Of a stretch of 64,000 nt of DNA, positions 44,531-53,378 are shown in pieces (position 1 is the first letter of the stretch; each line of letters begins with the position of its first letter). Source of the DNA: Microbacterium faecale (GTDB taxonomy: Bacteria; Actinomycetota; Actinomycetes; Actinomycetales; Microbacteriaceae); assembly GCF_014640975.1 (NCBI RefSeq), contig NZ_BMHO01000001.1:630166-694165 (forward strand), in the 5' to 3' direction. The position numbers and the translations under genes were made by a program. Below the pieces are notes generated by a model. It saw nothing but the letters and a program-made list of their open reading frames with translations, searched no databases and was not told the DNA's origin.

Positions 44531-44559
44531 TCGTGAACGTCCTCGTTCGTATCGTGAGG

Positions 44560-44610
44560 GTCGCCAGAGATTGCGGGCGGAGTGCCTCCGCCATCGCAAT
44601 CTCTGGCGAC
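44560..44610 (-). terminator. Long hairpin inside the CoA operon
   Basis: GTCGCCAGAGATTGCG (44560-44575) pairs perfectly with 44595-44610; the interior GGCGGAG-TGC-CTCCGCC pairs too, leaving only a 2-base bulge. It lies between the MaoC and synthetase genes, without a U-tract, so it may attenuate the ligase gene or protect mRNA. Confidence 0.55.
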
Positions 44611-44620
44611 ACGGGAGTGA

Positions 44621-45085
44621 TTACGCGTAGAAGCGGTACAGGCTGCGCGTGATGACGGCCGGACGCTCGGATCCCTCGACCTCGAACGTGTGGTCGACCG
44701 CGAGCTGGTAGCCGTTGCCCTTGACCTCGGTGACCTCGGCGATGACGGCGTTCATGCGCACCTTCGCGCCGACGGCGACGGGGGAGACGAAGCGCACCTT
44801 GTCGAGGCCGTAGTTGACCTTGGTCTTCACGCCCTCGACGTCGCACAGGTCGCTCCAGAACTTCGTCGCGAGCGACAGCGACAGGAAGCCGTGCGCGATC
44901 GGGCCGCCGAAGGGGCTCTCGGCCGTCGCGCGCTCGGGCTCGACGTGGATCCACTGGTGGTCGTCGACGGCGTCGGCAAACGTGTTCACGCGGTCCTGCG
45001 TGATCTCGAACCAGTCGGTGAAGCCCAGGTCGCGGCCCTCGAGCGAGGTGATCTCGGCGTATGGGACGACGGTCTGCGTGGTCAT
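44621..45085 (-). CDS. MaoC family dehydratase (enoyl-CoA hydratase type)
   Basis: About 154 residues, one hot-dog domain. The hydratase motif is FADAVDDHQWIHVEPERA with the usual Asp and His near residues 40-46, followed by GPIAHGFLSLSL. It would add water to a trans-2-enoyl-CoA such as a hydroxycinnamoyl-CoA. GGAAGGACC precedes ATG. It lies 22 bp after the acyl-CoA dehydrogenase gene. Confidence 0.88.
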   Translation of the reverse strand: MTTQTVVPYAEITSLEGRDLGFTDWFEITQDRVNTFADAVDDHQWIHVEPERATAESPFGGPIAHGFLSLSLATKFWSDLCDVEGVKTKVNYGLDKVRFVSPVAVGAKVRMNAVIAEVTEVKGNGYQLAVDHTFEVEGSERPAVITRSLYRFYA

Positions 45086-45107
45086 ATGCGGTCCTTCCGT
45101 GGCGGTG

Positions 45108-46283
45108 TCAGATGAATGCCGACTGGTCGGTGAGCGACCGGCCGACGATGAGGGAATTGATCTCGTGGGTGCCCTCGTACGAGTACACGGCCTCCGCGTC
45201 GGCGAAGAACCGGGCGGCAGCGTGCTCGAGGAGCAGTCCGTTGCCGCCGAGGAGCTCGCGACCGAGGGCGACGGTCTCCCGCGCCCGTTCGGCCGTGACC
45301 ATCTTGGCGAGGGCGGAGTTCTCGTCGCTCCAGGTGCCCGCGTCCTGCTGAACGGACAGCTCGACGGCGAGGGCGAGACAGCTGGTGGCGTTGCCGACCA
45401 TGCGCGCGAGCTTCTCCTGAACGAGCTGGAAGCCGCCGATCGGCCGGCCGAACTGCTCGCGCTCGCGCACGTAGGACAGCGCCGCCGCGACGGCGCCGGC
45501 CTGCAGGCCGGCGGCGATCCATGCGACGTCCGAGCGCATCCGACGCAGCACGTCGGCGACGTCGCGCCACGAGTTGATGCCGTGGAGACGGTGGTCCTCG
45601 TTCACGCGCACACCGTCGAGACGGATGTGGAAGTTCTGCATGATGCGCAACGACACCTTGCCCTCGATGGGCTCGAGCGTCACGCCAGGAGCATCGCGCT
45701 CGACGAGGAACGTCTTGACGCGGCCGTCGGCGGTGTCGCGGGCGAAGACCGCCAGCACGTCGGCCGCGTCGGCACCGCCGATCCACTTCTTCTCGCCGTC
45801 GATGCGCCACGTGTCGCCCTCGCGGGTCGCGGTCGTCGCGAGGCCGCCGGCGATGTCGGATCCGTGGTCCGGCTCGGTGAGCGCGAACACGCCCCGCATC
45901 TCGAAGCGGCGTACGAGCGGATCCCATCGAGCGGCCTGCTCGGCCGAGCCGCCGTGGTTCACGATCGCCCGGAAGAGCCCGGACTGGGCGTTGTACATCG
46001 TCGCGACCGACGTATCGCAGCGCGCGAGCACGTAGTTGCGGAAGCCGCTGAACAGGCTCGAGTCGGCCTCAGCCGCGTCGACGCCGGCTGGCTCCATGAG
46101 ACCGAGCGGCACGAGCTCGCCGAGCACCTCGTCGGGCATGCTGGCCCGCTCCCATGCGTCGGCGAGCAGCGGCTGGATCCGGTCCTCGAGCACGTTCGCC
46201 AGCTCGTCGAGTGCCGCGCGGGCAGGGCTCGAGAGGTGACGCTCGGTGAAGCCGAGGCGATCGAGAACGGGATCGGCGGTCAT
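45108..46283 (-). CDS. Acyl-CoA dehydrogenase, glutaryl-CoA dehydrogenase-like subgroup
   Basis: About 391 residues. Family blocks: GVFALTEPDHGSDIAG near residue 130, EKKWIGGADAADVLAVFAR near 160, REREQFGRPIGGFQLVQ near 275 and the catalytic Glu370 in YEGTHEINSLIVGR, the position used by the glutaryl-CoA dehydrogenase subgroup. It introduces the 2,3 double bond, for example in a phenylpropanoyl-CoA, letting the operon take saturated side chains as in the phd cluster. ATG overlaps the amidohydrolase stop as ATGA. Confidence 0.9.
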   Translation of the reverse strand: MTADPVLDRLGFTERHLSSPARAALDELANVLEDRIQPLLADAWERASMPDEVLGELVPLGLMEPAGVDAAEADSSLFSGFRNYVLARCDTSVATMYNAQSGLFRAIVNHGGSAEQAARWDPLVRRFEMRGVFALTEPDHGSDIAGGLATTATREGDTWRIDGEKKWIGGADAADVLAVFARDTADGRVKTFLVERDAPGVTLEPIEGKVSLRIMQNFHIRLDGVRVNEDHRLHGINSWRDVADVLRRMRSDVAWIAAGLQAGAVAAALSYVREREQFGRPIGGFQLVQEKLARMVGNATSCLALAVELSVQQDAGTWSDENSALAKMVTAERARETVALGRELLGGNGLLLEHAAARFFADAEAVYSYEGTHEINSLIVGRSLTDQSAFI

Positions 46284-47167
46284 ACGAGCTTCAGCAGACG
46301 TGCGGCGTTGAGCTTCATGACGTTCGGCAGCACCTCGGGCTTGAACGCCTCGGCCTTCTCGGCGTCGCGGATCCAACGGTCCGGCGTGAGAAGCGGGAAG
46401 TCGGATCCGAACAGCACCCGATCCTTGATGAGCGAGTTCGCGTACCGCACGAGCGACGGCGGGAAGTACTTCGGGCTCCAGCCCGACAGGTCGATCCACG
46501 TGTTGTGCTTGTGCGTCGCGACCGAGAGCGCCTCGTCCTGCCACGGCACCGACGGGTGGGCCATGATGATCTGCAGGTCGCCGTAGTCCGCTGCCACGTT
46601 GTCGAGGAGCATCGGGTTCGACAGGGCGAGCCGCAGCCCGCGTCCGCCCCGCATGCCGGCGCCGATTCCCGTCTGCCCCGTGTGGAACAGCGCGATGACG
46701 CCCGCGTCCTGCAGCGCGGCGTACACGGGAGCGAACCGGTCGTCGCTCGGATCGAAGCCCTGCACGGTGGGGTGGAACTTGAACCCCTTCACACCGCGGT
46801 CGATGAGTCGGCCGATCTCGTCCAGCGCGTCATCGCGGTTCGGGTCAACGGATCCGAAGGGGATGAGCACGTCGCTGTGACGGATCGCACCGTCGATGAT
46901 TTCGTCGTTCGACAGCGGCGCCTGCTTGAGGTGCGTCGTCGCGTCGACCGTGAAGACGACCGCGGCCATCCGGCGCTCGCGGTAGTACGCGGCGATGCCG
47001 TCGACGTCCGGGCGCGGCCCGTCAGCGCGGAAGTACTTGCTCGCGGCCTCCGCGAGGTCGGCGGGCAGCGAGGACTGGCCCTCGTGGTCGACCTCGATGT
47101 GGACGTGCGTGTCGATTGCGTCGATCGACGCGAGGTCGATCGACGTCTCGTAGCGGGCGCTGGTCAC
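46280..47167 (-). CDS. Amidohydrolase family protein (amidohydrolase 2 type)
   Basis: About 295 residues. Metal-site motifs: DTHVHIE near residue 18, GVKGFKFHP near 137, ALFHTG near 168, IIMAHPS near 203 and FGSDFPL near 257. The fold includes decarboxylases and hydrolases of aromatic metabolism. In cou/phd-type clusters a member of this superfamily is thought to cleave the beta-ketoacyl-CoA, shortening the side chain; that fits here. GTG at 47167 overlaps the SDR stop as GTGA, and its own stop overlaps the next ATG. Confidence 0.85.
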   Translation of the reverse strand: MTSARYETSIDLASIDAIDTHVHIEVDHEGQSSLPADLAEAASKYFRADGPRPDVDGIAAYYRERRMAAVVFTVDATTHLKQAPLSNDEIIDGAIRHSDVLIPFGSVDPNRDDALDEIGRLIDRGVKGFKFHPTVQGFDPSDDRFAPVYAALQDAGVIALFHTGQTGIGAGMRGGRGLRLALSNPMLLDNVAADYGDLQIIMAHPSVPWQDEALSVATHKHNTWIDLSGWSPKYFPPSLVRYANSLIKDRVLFGSDFPLLTPDRWIRDAEKAEAFKPEVLPNVMKLNAARLLKLV

Positions 47168-48090
47168 GACCGCGGCTCCGGAGCGAGCTCGTCGGGCAGC
47201 TGCGGGAACTTCTCGCCGACCGACTGCAGCTCGCCGACCGCGTCGGAGAAGCCGGAGGCGAGGTCGTCGTACGACCAGCCGCCCTCGCGGTAGACCGTCG
47301 TGACGGCCTCGGGGTGCGACCACAGCTGCAGGCGGTCGCCGCCCACGCCGACGACCTGGCCGGTGATGCCGTTCGCGGCGTCGGAGGCGAGGAACGCGAT
47401 CGTGCCGGCGACGTCGTCAGCGGTGCCGAAGCCGAGCTCCTTGCGGAAGAACTCGGGCATGGCCTCGCCGCGCTCGTCGGCCTCGACGGCCTTCTGGAAG
47501 AACGGCACGGTCTTCGTCATGGCGGTGGCGGCAACGGGGATCACGGCGTTGACCGTGATACCGGCCTTCTTCAGCTCGAGCGCCCAGGTGCGCACCATGC
47601 CGACGATGCCGGACTTGGCGGCGGCGTAGTTCGTCTGGCCGAAGTTGCCGCGCTGCCCGGTCGGGGAGCCGATGCACACGATGTGTCCCTGCGTGCCGGC
47701 CTCGCGCCAGCGGGTCGCGGCCTCGCGCACGCAGGTGAACGTGCCGCGCAGGTGCACGTTGATCACCGCGTCGAAGTCCTCGTCGGTCATCTTCCACAGC
47801 GTGCGGTCGCGGAGGATGCCCGCGTTCGTGACGAGCGAGTCGAGGCGGCCGTAGGTCTCGTACGCGTGGTCGACGAGCGCCTTTGCGGTCTCCGTGGATC
47901 CGACCGGGGCGACGACGGCGCTCGCGGTGCCGCCGGCGTCGGTGATCTGCTTCACGGCGGCGTCCGCCGTCTCCTGGCTGACGTCGTTGATGACGACGCT
48001 CGCGCCCTGGGCGGCGAGTTCGCGGGCGTAGGCGAGACCGAGCCCCTGGCCCGATCCGGTGACGATGGCGACGGTGCCCGTAAGCGTCAT
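47164..48090 (-). CDS. SDR family oxidoreductase, 3-hydroxyacyl-CoA dehydrogenase-like
   Basis: About 308 residues. NAD(P)-binding GSGQGLG at residues 12-18, LVTNAGILRDRTLWKM near 86, and the catalytic Ser...Tyr-x3-Lys in CIGSPTGQRGNFGQTNYAAAK ending near residue 160 (Tyr about 155). The C-terminal extension of some 60 residues resembles multifunctional-enzyme type SDRs (HSD17B4-like), which act on 3-hydroxyacyl-CoA. GGAGAACGCC precedes ATG. It is the first gene of the operon, behind a TTGACT promoter and divergent from marR. Confidence 0.88.
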   Translation of the reverse strand: MTLTGTVAIVTGSGQGLGLAYARELAAQGASVVINDVSQETADAAVKQITDAGGTASAVVAPVGSTETAKALVDHAYETYGRLDSLVTNAGILRDRTLWKMTDEDFDAVINVHLRGTFTCVREAATRWREAGTQGHIVCIGSPTGQRGNFGQTNYAAAKSGIVGMVRTWALELKKAGITVNAVIPVAATAMTKTVPFFQKAVEADERGEAMPEFFRKELGFGTADDVAGTIAFLASDAANGITGQVVGVGGDRLQLWSHPEAVTTVYREGGWSYDDLASGFSDAVGELQSVGEKFPQLPDELAPEPRS

Positions 48091-48130
48091 GGCGTTCTCC
48101 GATTTCCGTTCGATCTGCAAGTCTTCGTCC

Positions 48131-48159
48131 ATCTCATCGCGAATGCTTGAAAAAGTCAA
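48131..48159 (-). promoter_or_regulatory. Promoter of the CoA side-chain operon
   Basis: Minus strand TTGACT (48159-48154), 17 bp, TGAGAT (48136-48131). It shares the 105-bp gap with the divergent marR promoter; the two -35 regions are close, so one bound repressor could block both. Confidence 0.5.
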
Positions 48160-48183
48160 TGGTTGTTGTATGCATGAGTTTGC

Positions 48184-48195
48184 TAAAGTCGATCC
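48184..48195 (+). promoter_or_regulatory. Leaderless -10 box of the marR gene
   Basis: TAAAGT (48184-48189) followed by 6 bp and the ATG at 48196. No ribosome-binding site is visible, so transcription likely starts at the ATG. The same hexamer and spacing precede the IclR gene at 62404. Confidence 0.6.
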
Positions 48196-48633
48196 ATGAC
48201 TCCCGCGCACGCTGATGTGGTTCGAGGATCCGCGCTCACGCGCAACGTGAGCTTCCTCCTCACCCGAGCGAGCGTCGTGGCGGCCCAGCGGGACAACGAG
48301 GCGCTCGCGCCCCTCGGTCTCAAGGTGCGCTCGTTCTCGGTGCTCGGTCTCGCCCTGGATGACCAGCCTCCGACGCAACGCGAGATCGCCGAGTTCCTGC
48401 GGCTGGATCCGAGTCAGGTCGTCGCGCTCGTCGACGATCTCGAGCAGCGCGGGCTCCTCGCCCGCGAGACGGATCCGCGCGACCGCCGCGCGAAGGTCGT
48501 CGCGGCCACGCCCGCCGGCAGCGAGCTCTACGAGACCGCGCGAGAGACCGTCGTCGACATCACCGCCGGCGTCGACGAGCACGAGGCCGAGACGCTCCGC
48601 CGCGCGCTCACAAAGCTCGCGTTCGAGGGGTAG
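48196..48633 (+). CDS. MarR family transcriptional regulator (CouR/PhdR-like by context)
   Basis: About 145 residues. The MarR winged helix is complete: LGLKVRSFSVLGLAL, TQREIAEFLRLDPSQVVALVDDLE recognition region near residues 56-78, and the RETDPRDRRAKVVAATPAG wing. It is divergent from the CoA side-chain operon. In Rhodococcus and Corynebacterium the equivalents CouR and PhdR are MarR repressors released by hydroxycinnamoyl-CoA; that role is inferred from gene content. It ends 8 bp from the convergent hsdR gene, so it marks the border of the defence-type region. Confidence 0.87.
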   Translation: MTPAHADVVRGSALTRNVSFLLTRASVVAAQRDNEALAPLGLKVRSFSVLGLALDDQPPTQREIAEFLRLDPSQVVALVDDLEQRGLLARETDPRDRRAKVVAATPAGSELYETARETVVDITAGVDEHEAETLRRALTKLAFEG

Positions 48634-48641
48634 CGCCCGAC

Positions 48642-51600
48642 TCACGCCGCGTAGCGCGGCGCGATCTCCTCCATCTGGTTGAGCACGGCGACGATGGCGT
48701 CCGGCTGCTTGTCGGGCGGGTACCGGAAACGCACGAGCAGACGTTTGATCGATTGCCGCAGCTTCGCTCGGACGTTCTCGCGCACGGTCCAGTCGGTACG
48801 CACGTCGCGCTGCATGATCTTCACGAGTTCGCGTGCGATCTCGGCGAGCGTGTCGGATCCTTGCAGCCGCATCGCGGATTCGTTCTCCGCGATCGCGTCA
48901 TAGAACGCGAGTTCGTCTCCCGAGAGCGGTGGCTCAAAGCCCGACCCGCGCGCGTGCTCGGCGCGGATCTCGTCGGCCATGTCGCCGAGGGCCGCCATCA
49001 CTTCGGCGGACGTCAGTTGGGAGTTCGTATAACGGTTCATCAATTGTGAGATGCGGTCCGAGAACGCGCGCTGGCGCGTGAGGTTGCCACGTGTCGCCGT
49101 CGATGCTTCCGTCACGAGGAGGTGGCGCAGGGCGTCGATCGCGAGCTGCGGGTTCGGGGACTGTTGTGCCTGGCTTACGACCTGTGGGGTGAGCTCGTCG
49201 AGGGTCAGCGGCGGGAGCCCGGCCGCGGCGTAGATATCGACTACGCCGTCGGCGGCCGTACTGTCGTCGATCAGCGCGGCGAGTGTGCGTTCGACATCTG
49301 CGGGGATGGGCTCGCCGCGCTCTTGTCGATCCATCGCGTCGAGCTTCGCGAGATACGCGCGCACGTTCTCGTAGAAGGCGACCTCGTCGCGCAGTGGGCG
49401 CAGCGAGCTGTTGGTCGACGAGAGAGCCCAGAGACGCACGAGGGTGCCGCTGATCCGTCGGAATCGGGAGGCGAGTGACTCGCCCTCGGTGGAGTTGCCC
49501 GGCGTGTGCGGGTCACGCAGGTAGTTCGCTGCGCAACCGAGCGCGTTCCGTACCGCGTAGCGCCCGCCCGCCGCATAGATGTCTCGCCATCCGGACGGGT
49601 CGAGAAGCTGCCTGGCGAGGGCGACCGCCTCCCGCACGCCCTCGGCGGTCTCCTCCGTGTCGCGTCCGACGGGGCGGTTCTCCTGGTCGTCGGCCGTGTA
49701 TTCGGCGAGGGCGTTCTTGAGGTTCTCCGTGATCGGCGCGAACGCCACGAGCAGCCCGTCCTGCTTGCCGTGGAAGGTGCGGTTCACGCGCGCGAGGGTC
49801 TGCATCAGCAGGGCACCCTTGAGGGGACGATCGAGGTAGAGGGTGTGGAGCGCGGGCGCATCGAAACCCGTGAGCATCATGTCCTTGACGATCACGAGCT
49901 CGAGTTCGTCAGCAGGATCCTTGATGCGCTTCTTGATCGCCTTGTTCTCGGACTCGCGGCGCGCGTGCGCCCGCACCGCGGCATCGTCGGATGCCTTGCC
50001 AGCCGAGTAGACGACCTTGATGCGCCCGGCATCGAGAGCGTCGTCGTGCCAGTCGGGGCGTCTCTCGACGATTGCGGCGTAGAGATCGGCGCAGATCTTC
50101 CGTGTGCCGCCGACGATCAAAGCTTTGCCTGGTCCGCCGATGAAAGTGCGCATCCGGTCGCGGCGTTCTTCCCAGTGCACAATGATGTCCTCGGCCAGCG
50201 CGGCGATGCGCTCGGGTGCGCCGTACACCGCGTTGATCACGGCGACCGACGACTCCACGCGCGCTCGTTCCACGTCGTCGAGCCCGGTCGTCGCTTCGTC
50301 CGCAGCGCGGTCGAGTTCCTCGTCCGATACGTCAGATGAGAGCCCTACCGTCACCAGACGTGGCTCGAATCGCACGGGAACCGTCGCGCCGTCGTCGACG
50401 GCGCGGGAAAGGTCGTACACGTCGATGTCGTCACCGAATACGGCGCGCGTGTCGCGCTCGCCGAGCGAGATCGGCGTTCCGGTGAACGCGATCAGCGTCG
50501 CGTGCGGCAGCGCGTCGCGCAGGTAGCGTGCGTACCCGTCGACGTCGTCGTAGTGGCTGCGGTGTGCTTCGTCGACGATGACGATGACGTTGCGGCGGTC
50601 GCTCAGCAGCGGGTGGTCGAGACGGGAGCTCTTCTCTGCCGAGGACAGCCCGAACTTCTGGAGCGTCGTGAAGTAGATTCCACCCGTCGTTCTGTCGCTC
50701 AACTCCTGGCGCAGTTCGACCCGCGACGTGACTTGGCGCGGCTGTTCTGGGAGCAGCGTGCTGCGCTGGAAGGTCTCGAACAGCTGTCCGTCGAGTTCCG
50801 TGCGGTCGGTGACGACGACGATCGTTGGATTGTGGAGCTGCGGGTGGCGGCAGACGAGGTTCGCGTAGAGCTCCATCTCCATCGACTTGCCCGACCCCTG
50901 CGTGTGCCACACGACGCCGGCGCGCCCGTCACTCGTGACCGCATCGAGCGTCTTGCGAACGGCTTTGTTGACGGCAATGTATTGGTGCGGCTTCGCGATG
51001 CGTTTCGCGAGAGCGTCGTCGCCCTCGTCGAACGCGACGAACGAACGCAAGAGCTCGAGCATGCGCTCCTGGTTGAAGAGGCCGTCGAGCACATCGTTGA
51101 AGGCGGTGAACCACACGCCCCCCTGCTGGCGTGGGTATGTGTAGCGCCGACCGTCGTCGTCGACGTTCCAGGGTGAGAAATGGTGCAGTGGCGTGAAGGG
51201 GGTGCCATAGCGTGCGTCGAATCCATCGCTGACCACGACGAACGCGGCGAACCGGAAAGCGAGCGGAAACTCGTCGACGTACGTGGTCAGTTGGGCACGT
51301 GCCTCGATGACTCCGTCGTAGTTCGTGGGGCGCTTGAGCTCGATGATGCTCAGGGGCATGCCATTGACGTAGAGGACGAGGTCGAAGCGGCGATGCGTGT
51401 CACGCTGCCGCACCGTGAGCTGGTTGACGGCGAGCCAGTCGTTCTCCTCGGGCGTGGCGCCGAGCACGCGGAGCGTGGGGTTCTGCTCCTGCCCGTCAGC
51501 ATCGATGTACGTGAGGCGATATCCCTCCGTAAGGATGTCGTGGATCCGCTTGTTCTCGGCGATCGCGTCCTGCGACGTCGCGGATGCGATCTCCTCTGCG

Positions 51601-51806
51601 GCCTGCGCGATGAAGGACGCGGGCACCTGGGGGTTCAGGCGGCGCATCGCGTCAAGCAGTCGATGCTTGATGAGCGGATCGTCCCACGTCTCGCGTTCGC
51701 CTGTGCCCGGGGCGACCTCGGACCCGTGCGTGGTGCGCCATCCGAGCATGTGCAGCTGTTCGAGCGCGTCTTCTTCCCACGCGGCTTCGCTCATCGCGTC
51801 GTGCAT
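48642..51806 (-). CDS. hsdR: Type I restriction endonuclease, R subunit
   Basis: About 1054 residues, normal for HsdR. The N-terminal nuclease domain has the PD-(D/E)xK part SIIELKRP near residue 154. The SF2 motor has Walker A TQGSGKS (about 304), VTDRTELDGQ, the DEAH box in VIVDEAHRSHY (about 413), LIAFTGTPI, and motif VI in QTLARVNRTF near residue 680. It translocates and cuts unmodified DNA with HsdM and HsdS. AAGGAGGG precedes ATG. It is separated from hsdMS by about 6 kb of unrelated genes, though on the same strand. Confidence 0.95.
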   Translation of the reverse strand: MHDAMSEAAWEEDALEQLHMLGWRTTHGSEVAPGTGERETWDDPLIKHRLLDAMRRLNPQVPASFIAQAAEEIASATSQDAIAENKRIHDILTEGYRLTYIDADGQEQNPTLRVLGATPEENDWLAVNQLTVRQRDTHRRFDLVLYVNGMPLSIIELKRPTNYDGVIEARAQLTTYVDEFPLAFRFAAFVVVSDGFDARYGTPFTPLHHFSPWNVDDDGRRYTYPRQQGGVWFTAFNDVLDGLFNQERMLELLRSFVAFDEGDDALAKRIAKPHQYIAVNKAVRKTLDAVTSDGRAGVVWHTQGSGKSMEMELYANLVCRHPQLHNPTIVVVTDRTELDGQLFETFQRSTLLPEQPRQVTSRVELRQELSDRTTGGIYFTTLQKFGLSSAEKSSRLDHPLLSDRRNVIVIVDEAHRSHYDDVDGYARYLRDALPHATLIAFTGTPISLGERDTRAVFGDDIDVYDLSRAVDDGATVPVRFEPRLVTVGLSSDVSDEELDRAADEATTGLDDVERARVESSVAVINAVYGAPERIAALAEDIIVHWEERRDRMRTFIGGPGKALIVGGTRKICADLYAAIVERRPDWHDDALDAGRIKVVYSAGKASDDAAVRAHARRESENKAIKKRIKDPADELELVIVKDMMLTGFDAPALHTLYLDRPLKGALLMQTLARVNRTFHGKQDGLLVAFAPITENLKNALAEYTADDQENRPVGRDTEETAEGVREAVALARQLLDPSGWRDIYAAGGRYAVRNALGCAANYLRDPHTPGNSTEGESLASRFRRISGTLVRLWALSSTNSSLRPLRDEVAFYENVRAYLAKLDAMDRQERGEPIPADVERTLAALIDDSTAADGVVDIYAAAGLPPLTLDELTPQVVSQAQQSPNPQLAIDALRHLLVTEASTATRGNLTRQRAFSDRISQLMNRYTNSQLTSAEVMAALGDMADEIRAEHARGSGFEPPLSGDELAFYDAIAENESAMRLQGSDTLAEIARELVKIMQRDVRTDWTVRENVRAKLRQSIKRLLVRFRYPPDKQPDAIVAVLNQMEEIAPRYAA

Positions 51807-51959
51807 GCTGACCCTCCTTGGATGTCTGCGATCAGGCTACCGAGCGCGCGCGACGCTATGCCACCGATCGTTGATGAGGGGTCTGATCAGGCCGTATCGG
51901 GTACGGCTCCGCCCCGCGCGCCAGGATCGAGGCATCTTGCATCACAGAGAGGAATCATC

Positions 51960-52607
51960 ATGAATGAACCGCATCCGACCGCGCCTGGCGCCCCGCCCCC
52001 GCCTGCGCAGCATCAGCCCACGGCAACGGGTCGAACGCCCAGGCGCTCGGTTGCTTCGTGGCTCGTGCCGGCCTGCGGGGGGCTCGTCGTCGGGCTCCTC
52101 GCCGCTGGTGCTCCCCTGGGTCTGCTGTGGTCCGACGCGGATGCGCGCGCCTCACAGCTTTCTGAAGCGGTGTCGACGCGAGATGCCGCCGTCTCCGAGG
52201 CCGACGAAAAGACGACGGACGCCCGCGCGGAGTCGGGAAGCTTGCGCACGAAGCTCAAGGCCTACGAGCAGCGCGAGGAGGAACTGGAGAAACGTGCGGC
52301 GGAGCTCGATGAGCGCGAGTCGGGGCTCGACGACCGCGAGGGCGAGATCTCGTCTGAGGAAGAGCGGGTCGCGCAGAACTCGTTCGGCAGCGGAACTCAC
52401 GTCGTCGGTACCGACATCCATCCCGGCACCTACCGGACAGATGGTGGCGGCGGCCTCTGCTACTGGGCACGCCTGTCTGGAGGAGGGGGAACGTTCGGCG
52501 ACATCATCGCGAATGACAACGTCGATGGGCCGACGACCGTCGTGATCTCACCCTCGGATTGGGGCTTCGAGAACACTCGCTGCGGTACGTGGACCCTGGT
52601 CGAATGA
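51960..52607 (+). CDS. Membrane-anchored coiled-coil protein with C-terminal GTYR-type domain
   Basis: About 215 residues: a Pro-rich cytoplasmic tail, one membrane helix (WLVPACGGLVVGLLAAGAPL, residues about 34-53), a charged coiled coil (about 62-125, EQREEELEKRAAELDE), and a small extracellular domain with GTDIHPGTYRTDGG and CYWARLSG, ending in RCGTWTLVE with paired Cys. This terminal domain is common in actinobacterial exported proteins of unknown function. AGAGGAATC precedes ATG at 51960. It is divergent from hsdR and followed by a lipoprotein gene. No known role in restriction. Confidence 0.75.
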   Translation: MNEPHPTAPGAPPPPAQHQPTATGRTPRRSVASWLVPACGGLVVGLLAAGAPLGLLWSDADARASQLSEAVSTRDAAVSEADEKTTDARAESGSLRTKLKAYEQREEELEKRAAELDERESGLDDREGEISSEEERVAQNSFGSGTHVVGTDIHPGTYRTDGGGGLCYWARLSGGGGTFGDIIANDNVDGPTTVVISPSDWGFENTRCGTWTLVE

Positions 52608-52651
52608 TGCGCGAATCCACCTCAGCAGGGGACGATTGCAAAGTCTCTACG

Positions 52652-53293
52652 ATGCGCCGAGTTCGAGCGAGGTTACTCGCGTTTGTGGCTATGTGCGGCG
52701 TGCTCGCGCTCGCCGCGTGCACGCCAGCCGCGGAGTCCGACATGACGTCGGCAGCACCGTCGCCGTCCCCGACGCGCTCTCCGACACCCGATCCGACGCC
52801 GACGTCTCATGTTCTGTCGATCGCCGAGGCGGGAGAGCTGTATCTCGACATCGTGTGCGCCTCGAACGCCACCGGTACGGACCTCGAGGGCGCGTTCGAG
52901 GATGGCGAGAGTGAGTTCCTTGCGGGCGGTGACCCTGATGTCAGTGCTGTGAACGATGCCGCGGCAAGGCTTGCGGATCAGTATCGCAAGGCGGCGGAGC
53001 TCTTCGACGATGACTACTTCGTGTGGCCGGATGAGGTTCGCGATCTGGGTGGTCACGTTCGCGATCGAATGATCGCAGATCTGGGTACGTTGAGCTCAAT
53101 GACGAACGCGGTGACGTATCGCGACGCGTACTACGCCAGCTTCGGGCAGCCGACGCCGGAGCAGGAGTCGGCTGCACAGGAGATTCGGTACGTCCTCGAT
53201 CTGCCGAGCGACACGGTGGCCAGCTGCGCGGGTCACGAAGGCGGGTTGCAGGAACGATACGACGCGTTCCTCGAGCGCGGCGAGGGCGAGTAG
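52652..53293 (+). CDS. Putative lipoprotein of unknown function
   Basis: About 213 residues. A signal with lipobox LAAC (Cys23 when started at 52652) is followed by a Ser/Pro/Thr linker with SPSPTRSPTPDPTPT and a helical domain of about 165 residues containing two further Cys (in IVCASNA and VASCAGH). An alternative start at 52604 overlaps the previous stop as ATGA but would put 16 residues before the signal. Not recognised as a known family. Confidence 0.72.
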   Translation: MRRVRARLLAFVAMCGVLALAACTPAAESDMTSAAPSPSPTRSPTPDPTPTSHVLSIAEAGELYLDIVCASNATGTDLEGAFEDGESEFLAGGDPDVSAVNDAAARLADQYRKAAELFDDDYFVWPDEVRDLGGHVRDRMIADLGTLSSMTNAVTYRDAYYASFGQPTPEQESAAQEIRYVLDLPSDTVASCAGHEGGLQERYDAFLERGEGE

Positions 53294-53378
53294 CGTGATC
53301 GAACCGGGTGGCGCGCTGCTGGGCGTCGTGATATCTGCGCTATGCGGTCACAATGCAGGGTTCGTTGTCCCGCGGTCG

